A stretch of 64,000 nucleotides of DNA from Bacillus_BA songklensis (lineage in GTDB: Bacteria > Bacillota > Bacilli > Bacillales > Bacillaceae_H): contig NZ_JBHRZT010000068.1 of the NCBI RefSeq assembly GCF_042649685.1, positions 1-64,000 on the forward strand. Reading direction: 5' to 3'. The notes beneath the pieces were generated by a model. That model was not told the DNA's origin and ran no database searches. It worked only from the letters and a program-made list of their open reading frames with translations. The position numbers were made by a program, and so were the translations under genes. Shown piece after piece: positions 44,542 through 52,742 of this stretch; the first letter of the stretch is position 1, and every line of letters starts with the position of its first letter.

Positions 44542-45774
44542 TTAAAGGGTTCCTTCCATTACTCCTTTTGTCCATTTCATCGATTCCTTATATATATCAA
44601 AGAGCTTTTGTTTCCCAATTCCAACCCTATCGGCAAGCTTACCGATTTCGCTCCATTCAGCCCTTTCTACCACAATTACTAAATCGAGGACATCCCTGTA
44701 TGGTGATGGAGATCCCAGTAATGCATCTTTTATTTCTTTATCCAAAGGTAATTGTTTCATTAATTTTTCAAGCGGCTGCTTCAAGAGAGTATCAATTAAT
44801 GAAAGCATTCCTGTTAAAAAATAGCTTGGGCATTCCAAACGTTTTCCAATGTTCAACGCAATTAATTCACTTACTTTTGCCCTTGTAAAACACATTTTAA
44901 TCACTTCATTTGGAACCTGACTTGCATTATTAACCGTTTCTCGAAGAGATAAAACATAAATCCATTTTTTTAATTCTTTCAACCCCAGTAAAACAATTGC
45001 TTGCTTTATTGATTTGATTTCATAAACGCGGCCAAAAATTGGTGAATTCATTAATTTAAGCAATTTAAAAGAGAGTGATAGATTCGCCTCGATTATTTCC
45101 GTAACTCTATCAATTTTTGGCTCTAATTGAGATAATTCTTCCATGATAATCAAAAAACTACGACTTTGAATTGGTACATCACTTGTTGAAAGAACTACAG
45201 GTTTGCTAAAAAAATAACCTTGAAAATATTTATATCCATCTTTTAAGCATTGTTCATATTCTTCTCTAGTTTCTACTTTTTCAGCTAAAAAATCTACATT
45301 ATACCTTTTAAGTACATTTAAAATTTTTAATTGCTCATCCCGAGGGGTATTTTGAATATCTATTTTTATCATATCTGCCAATTCCAGAAGTTTATAAAAA
45401 TTTAAATTCCCAACCTTCATTTCAAAATCATCTAATGCAATCTTATATCCCTGTGCCTTCAACTTTCTGCAAATGTCTATAACTTTATCAGTAGGGGTCA
45501 CTGTCTCTAATATCTCAACAACGATCATTTCTGGTTGGAAGTATGTTGGGATTGCATTTTCAAGTAATTTTTCAGTAAAATTTATAAAGCAAGGCCTTCC
45601 TTCTGATAATTCATCAATCCCAATTTGTAAAAAACTATTTATTACATCTAACGTGGCCTGATCGCCGTCTATATTTAAAAACCTATTTTGTTCATTGCTA
45701 CGATACAATAATTCATAGGCATCAACCTCTTGATTAGCATTTAAAATAGGTTGCCTTGCTACATATACTTCCAT
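44542..45774 (-). CDS. EAL-HDOD signalling protein (YuxH-like), EAL domain degenerate
   Basis: 410 residues from ATG 45774 (GAGGTGG upstream): EAL-like domain ~1-200, HDOD domain ~200-400. The EAL signature reads YELLYR, the loop-6 motif DDFGTG has become DDFEMK, and only parts of the metal site (FINFTEKLL, MIKID) remain, so phosphodiesterase activity is unlikely. The HDOD part (LSFKLLKLMNSPIFGRV, CFTRAKVSELIALNIG) also lacks HD metal residues, as HDOD domains do. In B. subtilis YuxH has the same layout. With the PilZ gene 16 nt downstream it probably transmits a c-di-GMP-related signal by binding rather than catalysis. Confidence 0.87.
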   Translation of the reverse strand: MEVYVARQPILNANQEVDAYELLYRSNEQNRFLNIDGDQATLDVINSFLQIGIDELSEGRPCFINFTEKLLENAIPTYFQPEMIVVEILETVTPTDKVIDICRKLKAQGYKIALDDFEMKVGNLNFYKLLELADMIKIDIQNTPRDEQLKILNVLKRYNVDFLAEKVETREEYEQCLKDGYKYFQGYFFSKPVVLSTSDVPIQSRSFLIIMEELSQLEPKIDRVTEIIEANLSLSFKLLKLMNSPIFGRVYEIKSIKQAIVLLGLKELKKWIYVLSLRETVNNASQVPNEVIKMCFTRAKVSELIALNIGKRLECPSYFLTGMLSLIDTLLKQPLEKLMKQLPLDKEIKDALLGSPSPYRDVLDLVIVVERAEWSEIGKLADRVGIGKQKLFDIYKESMKWTKGVMEGTL

Positions 45775-45904
45775 TATTTCCACCTCTTTAGAAAATTTGA
45801 GCCTTGGTTGAAATTGAAATTGTCTATGTTTGTGATTAAAGCCTCTTCTATCTAATCAGAAATCAGGTTTTTAAAATCCGGGTTGTGCCGTTTATTTACT
45901 TTAT

Positions 45905-46243
45905 ATGAAATTTATCCCACACAATTATAAGGACTATTTTACTTCATTCAACCAAAAAATAAAGGCTTTCGACAAAAAAGGTCACATTCCGATTCAAAAT
46001 CATTTTGAATCAGAATGTGACCTTTCGTACATACCATTTCATCCTAAACGTCTATTTTTGGGGATGGAATTGATTCAATCGACATCGTCAAAGAACAAAT
46101 TGATAAAATCGATTCAAAAACGAGTTGGCTTATTCCTTAATGAAGACAAGCTACATGCTAAATGTGTGCATTACCTGCCGGATGAAGAATCATGTAAAAA
46201 AACGCGCGGATCATTCCTCGCGTTTTTCCTTTTCTTCCTCTAA
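45905..46243 (+). CDS. Doubtful hypothetical ORF spanning two hairpins
   Basis: 112 codons without a ribosome binding site. A perfect hairpin (45977-46025) lies inside it and a bidirectional terminator covers its last 15 codons, so the translated end GSFLAFFLFFL is just terminator sequence. The middle (LIKSIQKRVGLFLNEDKLHAKCVHYL) looks protein-like, so part of an older gene may be here. I list it only for completeness. Confidence 0.2.
   Translation: MKFIPHNYKDYFTSFNQKIKAFDKKGHIPIQNHFESECDLSYIPFHPKRLFLGMELIQSTSSKNKLIKSIQKRVGLFLNEDKLHAKCVHYLPDEESCKKTRGSFLAFFLFFL
45977..46025. repeat. Strong hairpin, possible bidirectional terminator
   Basis: AAAGGTCACATTC...GAATGTGACCTTT with inner GATTCAAAA/TTTTGAATC, nearly perfect over 23 bp with a 3-nt loop. 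It lies 120 nt or more from the nearest convincing gene end. Confidence 0.75.
46196..46227. terminator. Bidirectional terminator at the end of the 46.2-46.8 kb gene
   Basis: AAAAAACGCG pairs with CGCGTTTTT around GGATCATTCCT-type loop; T-run on both strands. Confidence 0.75.
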
Positions 46244-46801
46244 ATGTAATCCGTTTAGTATCATACTGGCAAATACGCCGCTCACTTGGTGAAACGCTTC
46301 AGCGGCATCGGCTGGATTTGCCGTAAAAAATATGCTCGATGTTTCGTAGTTTTCTTTATTGGCAAAAGCAAGTAAAAATTGTGTTTTTATGCGATTGCTG
46401 ATCAACATGGGGCCATATGTAAGTTCAAGGCTGCGTATGCGCTCAGCGGGATCTTGAAACAATGAGAAATGCTTTACATAGGAAGGGACAATTTGGCTGA
46501 GATTTTCTTTAATTCGAAACTTCGCTTCGTATATCGATGATTCAAGAGAAACCGAAGTTGGAATGGCTTTGTCCGCAAGAATCCTCTCAAACATTTGCTG
46601 CAGCTTATTATTTTCCTCCGTTGCATAGGCAACATTTGTCACAAGTAGATTCATGTACCCTTCTTCTGTTTTGGCATGGTTTCGTTGATCCAAAATTTTG
46701 TTTTTCACTTCACCTTGCAGTTGTACTGGATTCCATCCTTGTGTTAACTGCTGCATTAATACAGCTGCGATTTTATGAATTTCTTCTTTGGAAATATTCA
46801 T
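46211..46801 (-). CDS. Hypothetical cytoplasmic protein, unknown function
   Basis: 196 residues, mostly helical, no signal peptide, membrane segment or known motif. It starts MNISKEEIHKIAAVLMQQL and has an acidic, Glu-rich C-terminus (GLHLEEEKEKREE) that overlaps the terminator. AGAAAGGAA lies upstream of the ATG. Not recognised; reminiscent of small Bacillus-specific proteins. It stands alone between the EAL-HDOD operon's upstream region and the NlpC/P60 gene. Confidence 0.65.
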   Translation of the reverse strand: MNISKEEIHKIAAVLMQQLTQGWNPVQLQGEVKNKILDQRNHAKTEEGYMNLLVTNVAYATEENNKLQQMFERILADKAIPTSVSLESSIYEAKFRIKENLSQIVPSYVKHFSLFQDPAERIRSLELTYGPMLISNRIKTQFLLAFANKENYETSSIFFTANPADAAEAFHQVSGVFASMILNGLHLEEEKEKREE

Positions 46802-46912
46802 TATAGATTCAAAATTCCTTTCTCTTCGTTATGAAAACAAATGGTGTTTTGATTCATTGCTTACTAATGTTTCTCGCTTTTATTTTTATTATACCTTACG
46901 AAGATTCATAAT

Positions 46913-46946
46913 AGGGGTGTCCCACATCTCGTTTTGGGACACCCCT
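46913..46946 (-). terminator. GGGGTGTCCCA hairpin after the NlpC/P60 gene
   Basis: AGGGGTGTCCCA paired with TGGGACACCCCT; T-rich sequence is weak on both sides. A shorter relative of the hairpins at 32246 and 38031. Confidence 0.5.
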
Positions 46947-47042
46947 TAAAAATAATTTATACTTCTGGGAGAGGACTTTTGAGTCAGCTCTATCCTCCTG
47001 AAAAGACTATATTTTTCTTGTTCGATGAATGTAGTTCCTTCT

Positions 47043-48290
47043 TTAAATCCGTTTTACACGACCGTTAAATTTTTGCTTCCAGTAGCCTCGAGACATATCG
47101 GCAATGGCGACACCGGTTGAACTTTGCGATCCTATGAATTTGCCGTTTCCTACATAAATACCGACATGTCCATCTTTTTTATAAGTGTCAAAGAAAACGA
47201 GATCACCCGGTTGCATTTGATTGACGGGTACTTGCTTCCCTAGATGCTTTAAGCTTTCTGTGCTTACAGAACCTAATGGACCTAAATTAATTCCCACTTG
47301 TGAAAATGCCCAATGCACAAAACTGGAACAATCAAAAAGCCCGTTTGCGATATCATACTGATTTCTTCCTCCACCGAAAACATAGGCTGAATTGCCGATC
47401 CATTTGTTTCCTACGGTCACCACATCACCTCTGTTCCCGCTAATAGGACCAACAAATTCGGTTAATTTCGGCGCTTTCTCAGCCGCATGCCTTTTTGCTG
47501 CTTCTAATTCTGCATTGCGTTTTAGTTCCCGTTCTATATCTTTTTGAACGGCAGACTCTTGTAAAGAAAGAGTCCCATCTTTTGCTTGTAAGTCAGCCTT
47601 TAAGTTAGCATTTTCTTCTTCTTTCACCTTTAACTGGGCTACTAAGGCGTCTTTTTGCGTTTTTTGTTCTGTTAATTGAGCCATCATGCCGTCAAGCTCA
47701 GTTTTCAGGCTTTTTAAATCGGCTAATTTTTTCTCAATAGAAGCCTGCTTGTCTTCTAAATTCTTTTGATCTTCTTTCGTTTGTTTTAATATCCCCTGGT
47801 CGGCTTCTGCAATCCTGGTCACCGCAACCGCCCGGTCGATAAAATCTCCAAAGCTTGAAGAGCCAAGCAGCACTTCTAAATAGCTAACGTTACCGCCGCT
47901 TTCCTGGAAGGAACGCGCTCGTTCTTTTAGCAATTCAAAGCGTTTTTCAAACTTTTCTTTTAATACAGCGATTTCACTTTCTAATTCTTTGATTTCAGCT
48001 GTCTTTTGGTCGATTTGATTTTGGGTTTCTTGAACTTTGTTACTATTTTCATTGATTGCTAAACTAAGGCGCTTAATTTGCTCTAAAAATTTTGCTTGTT
48101 CATCCTGAAGGCGATTGATTTCTTCATTAGTACGTTGTATGCCCGATTGGACTTCTGCCCGCTGTTGTTGAATTTTTTCTTTTTTGATTTGCATGTCATT
48201 AATAGACTCTGCATTTACAGTCGGAATAGCAAAGATACTTCCAACACCAAGCATGATTGTCGTATTAAGTATCACCAAGTTTCTTTTCAA
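47043..48290 (-). CDS. CwlO-like D,L-endopeptidase: coiled coil plus NlpC/P60 domain
   Basis: Secreted peptidoglycan hydrolase, 415 residues from TTG 48290 (GGGGGA upstream). Signal peptide to about NAES; then ~220 residues of coiled coil (MQIKKEKIQQQRAEVQ..., with the conserved ARSFQESGGNVSYLEVLLGSSSFGDFIDR block), a short linker and an NlpC/P60 domain: catalytic Cys in FDCSSFVHW, His in GHVGIYVGNG, third residue further on. The layout is that of CwlO, which is regulated by FtsEX and cuts stem peptides during elongation. Shorter than B. subtilis CwlO (473) because the Ser-rich linker is missing. Could be a second CwlO-type paralogue. Confidence 0.88.
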   Translation of the reverse strand: MKRNLVILNTTIMLGVGSIFAIPTVNAESINDMQIKKEKIQQQRAEVQSGIQRTNEEINRLQDEQAKFLEQIKRLSLAINENSNKVQETQNQIDQKTAEIKELESEIAVLKEKFEKRFELLKERARSFQESGGNVSYLEVLLGSSSFGDFIDRAVAVTRIAEADQGILKQTKEDQKNLEDKQASIEKKLADLKSLKTELDGMMAQLTEQKTQKDALVAQLKVKEEENANLKADLQAKDGTLSLQESAVQKDIERELKRNAELEAAKRHAAEKAPKLTEFVGPISGNRGDVVTVGNKWIGNSAYVFGGGRNQYDIANGLFDCSSFVHWAFSQVGINLGPLGSVSTESLKHLGKQVPVNQMQPGDLVFFDTYKKDGHVGIYVGNGKFIGSQSSTGVAIADMSRGYWKQKFNGRVKRI

Positions 48291-48548
48291 AACTTAAATC
48301 CCCCAATTTTCGCTTCCGTTCAAACCCTGGAGCTATCTTTATAGAATCTATAGATATATTAAAATTTGATCCAGAATAAACATACTAAATTTATTTCTGG
48401 CAAAATAGGAAAATAGAGACAGATATTTTGCACCAAAAAAAATTATACCATTAGATTCTGTCGAAAAAGAACTAAATATATTACAATTTCATTTCAATTT
48501 TATATCTTTTATATTTCAACACACCTGACAAAAAAGGAAAAATAACTA

Positions 48549-48578
48549 TTGACAAAACAAAAATGATCATTTTATAAT
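48549..48578 (+). promoter_or_regulatory. Strong promoter of the DoxX gene
   Basis: TTGACA (48549-48554), 18-nt spacer, TATAAT (48573-48578), both perfect. The leader of about 300 nt to the gene has no recognised structure. Confidence 0.75.
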
Positions 48579-48612
48579 TATCTCATATTAAAGATAATTT
48601 AATTCGAGATAA
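48578..48612. promoter_or_regulatory. ATCTC...GAGAT operator-like repeats at the DoxX promoter
   Basis: TTATCTCATATTAAAGATAA (48578-48597), then TTCGAGATAA (48603-48612). ATCTC/GAGAT half-sites resemble the MhqR operator (ATCTCGAATTCGAGAT), which in B. subtilis controls a DoxX gene. They overlap or follow the -10 box, as repressor sites do. The match is partial. Confidence 0.45.
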
Positions 48613-48886
48613 AATAACTTCTAACTAAATTCTGGATATGTTCCAAATGAACCAGCAATTATTTCTTCCATCCTTTTGGTTTTTATGCGCTTTCAATCCT
48701 GAAAAATTTATTTGCTCAATAAGATTTTTCTTTCACATCAAAAGTGGTAAATGCATTGTTTGCAGCCGGAAACCATCAAAAAAGATACAACAGCATTTAA
48801 AAAGGAATCAATTTTTCGGAATAATATCTCGATTTAAAAATACTTTAATTATAGATAACTACTTTATTCAAAGGAGGAAAAAACAC

Positions 48887-49285
48887 ATGATGAGTATAGG
48901 TTTATTATTAATACGTTTAGTAATCGGATTGTCATTTGTGGGGCATGGAGCTCAAAAATTGTTTGGCTGGTTCGGCGGCTACGGATTAAAAGGAACCGGC
49001 GGATGGTTTGAATCAATCGGGATAAAGCCGGGAGTCACGATGGCTCTTTTAGCCGGATTGGCAGAATTTGCAGGCGGAGCTTTATTCGCATTAGGACTTT
49101 TTACTCCTCTCGCAGGCATTTTAATCGCTCTTACAATGGTAGTAGCTATTGTGAAAGTTCACCGTCCAAATGGGTACTGGTCCACACAAAACGGGTATGA
49201 ATACAATCTGACGCTACTTGTAGTAGCGATCGGCGTTGCTTTGATCGGCCCCGGTCAGTACGCACTTGATACCCTTTTATTTTAA
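48887..49285 (+). CDS. DoxX-family membrane protein
   Basis: 132 residues with four membrane helices from ATG 48887 (AAAGGAGG upstream; the open frame before it lacks a start signal). The family core is visible: LIRLVIGLSFVGHGAQKLFGWFGGYG, GLAEFAGGALFALGLFTPLAG, VHRPNGYW. Relatives CatD, YfiD and MhqP occur with quinone- or catechol-detoxifying enzymes and are induced by thiol-reactive electrophiles, in line with the MhqR-like repeats at its promoter. Exact role unknown. A copy of the dispersed element follows at 49413. Confidence 0.88.
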   Translation: MMSIGLLLIRLVIGLSFVGHGAQKLFGWFGGYGLKGTGGWFESIGIKPGVTMALLAGLAEFAGGALFALGLFTPLAGILIALTMVVAIVKVHRPNGYWSTQNGYEYNLTLLVVAIGVALIGPGQYALDTLLF

Positions 49286-49412
49286 TTAAGCAAATAAAAA
49301 ATACTGGAAACTAATTGCCCGTGCCATTTAGTAAGCCAACTGCCGCACCGGGCGAGAAAGAATTCCAACCGCTAGAAGCACGCATTAAGGTATTTAAATA
49401 ATGAACACCCTC

Positions 49413-49476
49413 TATATGAATCCACATAAATAAATTGACATGGATAAAGAACATCCATGTCAATTTATTTTCGCAC
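49413..49476 (+). repeat. Dispersed two-hairpin element, copy E (first hairpin only)
   Basis: TATATGAATCCACAT then AAATAAATTGACATGGAT paired with ATCCATGTCAATTTATTT, perfect over 18 bp. The linker and second hairpin are replaced by TTCGCACCAGAACC, a 15-mer also present at about 51303 and 52795. The rest of 49286-49828 shows no gene. Confidence 0.85.
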
Positions 49477-49827
49477 CAGAACCCACTAAGACTTCCTCCC
49501 TGCAAATCTAACAACTCCCAGCGTACCAGTGTTCATATCTTCCCTTAAGAACCCTTGTCACTCAAGGGCTCTTTAGCACGTTTAGTTCCTCTAATCAGGA
49601 TTATATAAACGGGTACTTCGCATTGGTCCTGCTTCAATTTACAAAATTGAAAGTCGGAAAACCAGTTTTATGACTTTAATGAGAGATCTATTTTACTATG
49701 AATATGCTAAAATCTTATTAGGAAATCGGTAGGAAAGAAATCTAAGAGAGCATAGAGAAGCGATTGTGATGGCTTCTGAAAAACCGAAGTTACTTTTAAA
49801 TCAATGGAATAGGAGAGAAAAATCCCT

Positions 49828-51222
49828 ATGAAAATTCTTGTGTTTTCAATGGCAACAATTATGAAGGACGTATCGATGGGCGGTTCACAGCGACACTTGC
49901 GTGAGCTTCTTTTTTATCTTGCAAAACAAGGGCATGAAGTCACAGTGCTGACGAATAAACGGAGTGATAACACGGAGTTGTTTGAGCTTTGTACGGGTGT
50001 GCGGGTGCTGCCGATTTTACGTTTTAAAGAAACGTTCCCGATTCCCTACGACACATATCCGTTTCACTTAGCCCATTCATATGAAATCATCTGTAAGTAT
50101 GCCAAAAAGCACGATGTTTTTTACATACACGATGCACAAATGGATTATGGGTACTTACACGCTGGAATTCCCACTGTCGCTTCCCTAAAGAACTTTGTAT
50201 ATCCTGAGGCGATGATTTCTGCCTTTCATACAAACCGCGACCGCTTTATCGTCTCCTGTCATTATATGTACGAGTCCATTAAATATACTGTGGGCCGCGT
50301 GTTGCCTGGTATAGATGAAATTTTAACCGTTGTGAAAAACGGCATTGACTTAAGCGTGTATAAGCCGGTTGAAAGTGATTGGCGGGAGCGTCTCGCCATC
50401 GCAAAGGACCATATCGTTGTTCTTTTCCCTCATCGTCCGGATATAAGTAAAGGCATTATGAACACATTTGAAGTAGTAAAACGGTTAAAATCACGTGTAA
50501 AAAAGCCGATTAAACTTTTAATGCCGAAGCACTTTGACGTCAACGTATCAAAGGAAACAGAGACCTTCTACCATAAATTGCAGGAAACTGCAGAAAAATA
50601 CGGCATCCATGAGTCCATCACCTATTATCCATGGCTGCCTGGCCATGAAATGCCAGAGATTTACTCCATTGCAGACGTTACACTTTGTATCGGCAACTTC
50701 ATTGAAGCATTCGGTTATGTACAAATTGAATCCATCGCATGCGGAACACCTGCTGTTGTATCTAATGTAGGAGCACAGCGTACAATCGTGCCAGAGGGTT
50801 ATCATGTAGCAAAAGTAGATTATGATGATATAGACGCTGCAGTGCAAGCGGTGCTTTCGCTTCTTGAGGAGCCTGTTAATCTTGAAAAAGTACACAGCTT
50901 CTTAGATAAGACGTATAACTATGAAGCCAACCTATCCGGGTATGAACAGCTCATTACATCTCGGGCCCGTTATAAAGGGGATTTAAGCAAATCCGAAGAA
51001 CAACAGACAAGTCAGTATAAGCTTGCGCCTTGGTGCTATATATCTGAAAAGGGCATTTATCATGATTACTACTACAAGTATTTCGAAAAAAATAAGCTGC
51101 ACAATTTTTTGGCGAGCCGAATGGACAAGCCATTCTCGGCGGAAGAATTAATAGAAGCAAGCTTTACACAACAGGATATTGAGCATGCCGTTGAAGAGGG
51201 CATTATCGTTCCAATGATTTGA
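49828..51222 (+). CDS. Glycosyltransferase family 4
   Basis: GT-B fold enzyme, 464 residues. N-terminal MKILVFSMATIMKDVSMGGSQRHL carries the GG-x-x-R donor/acceptor loop; the C-terminal domain has ISKGIMNTFEVVKRL and EAFGYVQIESIACGTPAVVS, the EX7E motif of retaining GT4 enzymes. A C-terminal extension of about 80 residues past the GT domain (YKYFEKNKLHNFLASRMDKPFS...) is unusual and ends in a small helical segment. It transfers a sugar from a nucleotide donor to an unknown acceptor. It has no neighbouring sugar genes, so no pathway can be given. GGAGAG precedes the ATG. Confidence 0.85.
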   Translation: MKILVFSMATIMKDVSMGGSQRHLRELLFYLAKQGHEVTVLTNKRSDNTELFELCTGVRVLPILRFKETFPIPYDTYPFHLAHSYEIICKYAKKHDVFYIHDAQMDYGYLHAGIPTVASLKNFVYPEAMISAFHTNRDRFIVSCHYMYESIKYTVGRVLPGIDEILTVVKNGIDLSVYKPVESDWRERLAIAKDHIVVLFPHRPDISKGIMNTFEVVKRLKSRVKKPIKLLMPKHFDVNVSKETETFYHKLQETAEKYGIHESITYYPWLPGHEMPEIYSIADVTLCIGNFIEAFGYVQIESIACGTPAVVSNVGAQRTIVPEGYHVAKVDYDDIDAAVQAVLSLLEEPVNLEKVHSFLDKTYNYEANLSGYEQLITSRARYKGDLSKSEEQQTSQYKLAPWCYISEKGIYHDYYYKYFEKNKLHNFLASRMDKPFSAEELIEASFTQQDIEHAVEEGIIVPMI

Positions 51223-51261
51223 ACAAACAGTTTCTCTTTTCGATGCCTGCTAAATCTGGAT

Positions 51262-51315
51262 TCTGGTGCAAAAACTTCAAGACAAGTACAATTAATTGGA
51301 TCTTTTTGCACCAGA
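51262..51315. repeat. TCTGGTGCAAAAA inverted repeat
   Basis: TCTGGTGCAAAAA and TTTTTGCACCAGA, perfect 13-bp arms separated by 28 nt, about 40 nt after the glycosyltransferase stop; may act as a weak terminator. The right arm recurs elsewhere (49468, 52795). Confidence 0.6.
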
Positions 51316-51409
51316 ACCTTATCAACGTACTATAGTACTATAACCTTTTCATCATAAACGTATATGAATCTGAAAAACCGGCAAAGCTGATAGCATATTC
51401 CCCCTTTGT

Positions 51410-51425
51410 TATATAAATCCACATC
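51410..51425 (-). repeat. Element end sequence downstream of the TnpB relic
   Basis: On the minus strand GATGTGGATTTATATA, the inverse of the dispersed element's fixed end TATATAAATCCACATC. It lies about 135 nt past the TnpB stop, where an IS200/IS605 right end would be. No second hairpin or linker is seen. Confidence 0.55.
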
Positions 51426-51560
51426 AATCCTTGTAAGTCAATTCAAGCAGATACGGTAGTCTGACTATTTAGTTTGATGATACCATTTCCCTCGTCTTTT
51501 TTAGAGTACTCTAACGAAACTGTCTTTTTGATAAGATGTAGCCCACCGTACATCTATACC

Positions 51561-51680
51561 TTATCGTGTGGTGATCATGGTATATTCTTCTGCATATTTC
51601 AGATTCAGACTTGCGTTAAAGTCTCTGTCTAGCTCTGCACCGCAACGATCGCATTTGAATCGTCTTTCAGATAAGCTGAT
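51561..51680 (-). pseudogene. TnpB C-terminal relic (IS200/IS605 family)
   Basis: The frame reads LSERRFKCDRCGAELDRDFNASLNLKYAEEY and a stop, the second CxxC of the TnpB zinc finger and the following RDxNAxxN motif with the last RuvC acidic residue. Only about 37 codons remain of ~370; the frame is closed upstream by a stop. The region 51700-52060 holds no gene. Confidence 0.85.
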
Positions 51681-51850
51681 TCAAGGTTTCTTCTTTTTCC
51701 TCATCGAGACTCCATCCAAACGATTGCTTTATGAAAAAATTATACCTTAGAATGATGTCATTTTATGGAAATAAATTAAAAATTTTCAAATGAAAAAGAG
51801 GAAAGGTAACAAGAGCTTTCTTCTTAGAAATGCAAATATTTTAGTGCATT

Positions 51851-51882
51851 AAAAAGTTCCGATTCAATTAATCCGAACTTTT
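51851..51882. repeat. Short hairpin in the TnpB relic region
   Basis: AAAGTTC-C-GATT paired with AATC-C-GAACTTT, one mismatch; A and T tracts on both sides suggest an old terminator. Confidence 0.5.
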
Positions 51883-52063
51883 ACCCCTGATAATGCTCAT
51901 TGTACTAACTAGATTTGCATAGATTATACAAATATAAAAGGACAATTTGTAATACAAAATAACGAGAAAGAATAGATTGGGTATCCTTTAGGTACTCCAC
52001 CTTTTTTTAAATGGGTACTCATTTTTAAGAGAAGGAGATCTTTTTCATCTCGAATTTTCAAAA

Positions 52064-52090
52064 GAAAAAGACATAGCTTTTGCTATGTCT
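52064..52090 (-). terminator. Terminator of the MerR-like gene
   Basis: AGACATAGC-AAAA-GCTATGTCT followed by TTTTTCTTTT on the minus strand, next to the stop codon. Confidence 0.85.
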
Positions 52091-52094
52091 CTGC

Positions 52095-52709
52095 TTACCT
52101 AAACCATTTGAATAGTCCTTTGCGCTGCTTTCTCTTTTCCTGCGTTTGTATTTCCAATTGTTTGAGTTGCTGCTGAAGTTCCCTGATTGACTGCGTGAGT
52201 TCTCCGTCACGTGTATGTAGCCCTTCTTGCATATATGTTTCCTGCTTTTCTAACCGTTCCAGTAACGCTTGGTTGAACTCCCTCTGTTCCCGCATAGACT
52301 CCAATAACACCTGGTTGAATTCCCTCTGCTCCTGTATGTATGCTTCCTGATATTGAATGATGTCCAAAGGCTTCTGAATGACCTCATTAGAACTCCCTTT
52401 TTCACCCTGTTCCTCTTCTCTTCGGGCAGGAACGCCACCCGTCCCGTTCGAGAACGCACTCTCTTTAAACTTGGATGCAATCACCATCCCGGCGTTCTCC
52501 ACCGAAAAATTATTCGTCTGAACCATCGTTTGGAAAAGCTTCAAGACCACTAAGTCCTTCTCAAGGAATAATCGCTGATTTTGGTCATTCCTGGTGAAAG
52601 GGTACTCATTCTTTTCAAGGGACAAACACCATTTTCTTAACGTCGAGTCTCCAATTCCTAACGTCGTGCTCACTTCTTTTGTTGTATAAGCCTTTTCAAT
52701 CGTCTCCAC
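52095..52709 (-). CDS. MerR-like HTH protein with coiled coil (DUF3967-like)
   Basis: 205 residues from GTG 52709 (AGGGAGG 7 nt upstream). An N-terminal MerR-type HTH (YTTKEVSTTLGIGDSTLRKWCLSLE, residues ~7-31) is followed by a partner helix and a long Gln/Glu-rich coiled coil with a repeated EQREFNQ(V/A)LLE heptad unit at about residues 120-145; the end is basic (KRKQRKGLFKWFR). This is the build of RacA-like and plasmid/phage DUF3967 proteins, which bind DNA and a partner. Such proteins are often plasmid- or prophage-borne, so this may be a transferred gene. No effector domain. Confidence 0.75.
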   Translation of the reverse strand: METIEKAYTTKEVSTTLGIGDSTLRKWCLSLEKNEYPFTRNDQNQRLFLEKDLVVLKLFQTMVQTNNFSVENAGMVIASKFKESAFSNGTGGVPARREEEQGEKGSSNEVIQKPLDIIQYQEAYIQEQREFNQVLLESMREQREFNQALLERLEKQETYMQEGLHTRDGELTQSIRELQQQLKQLEIQTQEKRKQRKGLFKWFR

Positions 52710-52742
52710 CCTGTTACCTCCCTCAGGGAACACCGTTAGCAT

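Noticed and set aside
44542..45774. Active c-di-GMP phosphodiesterase
   Set aside because: The EAL domain lacks the DDFGTG motif and most metal ligands, so catalysis is unlikely.
45905..46243. 112-codon plus-strand ORF
   Set aside because: It spans a perfect hairpin and ends inside a terminator, with no ribosome binding site; listed only as doubtful.
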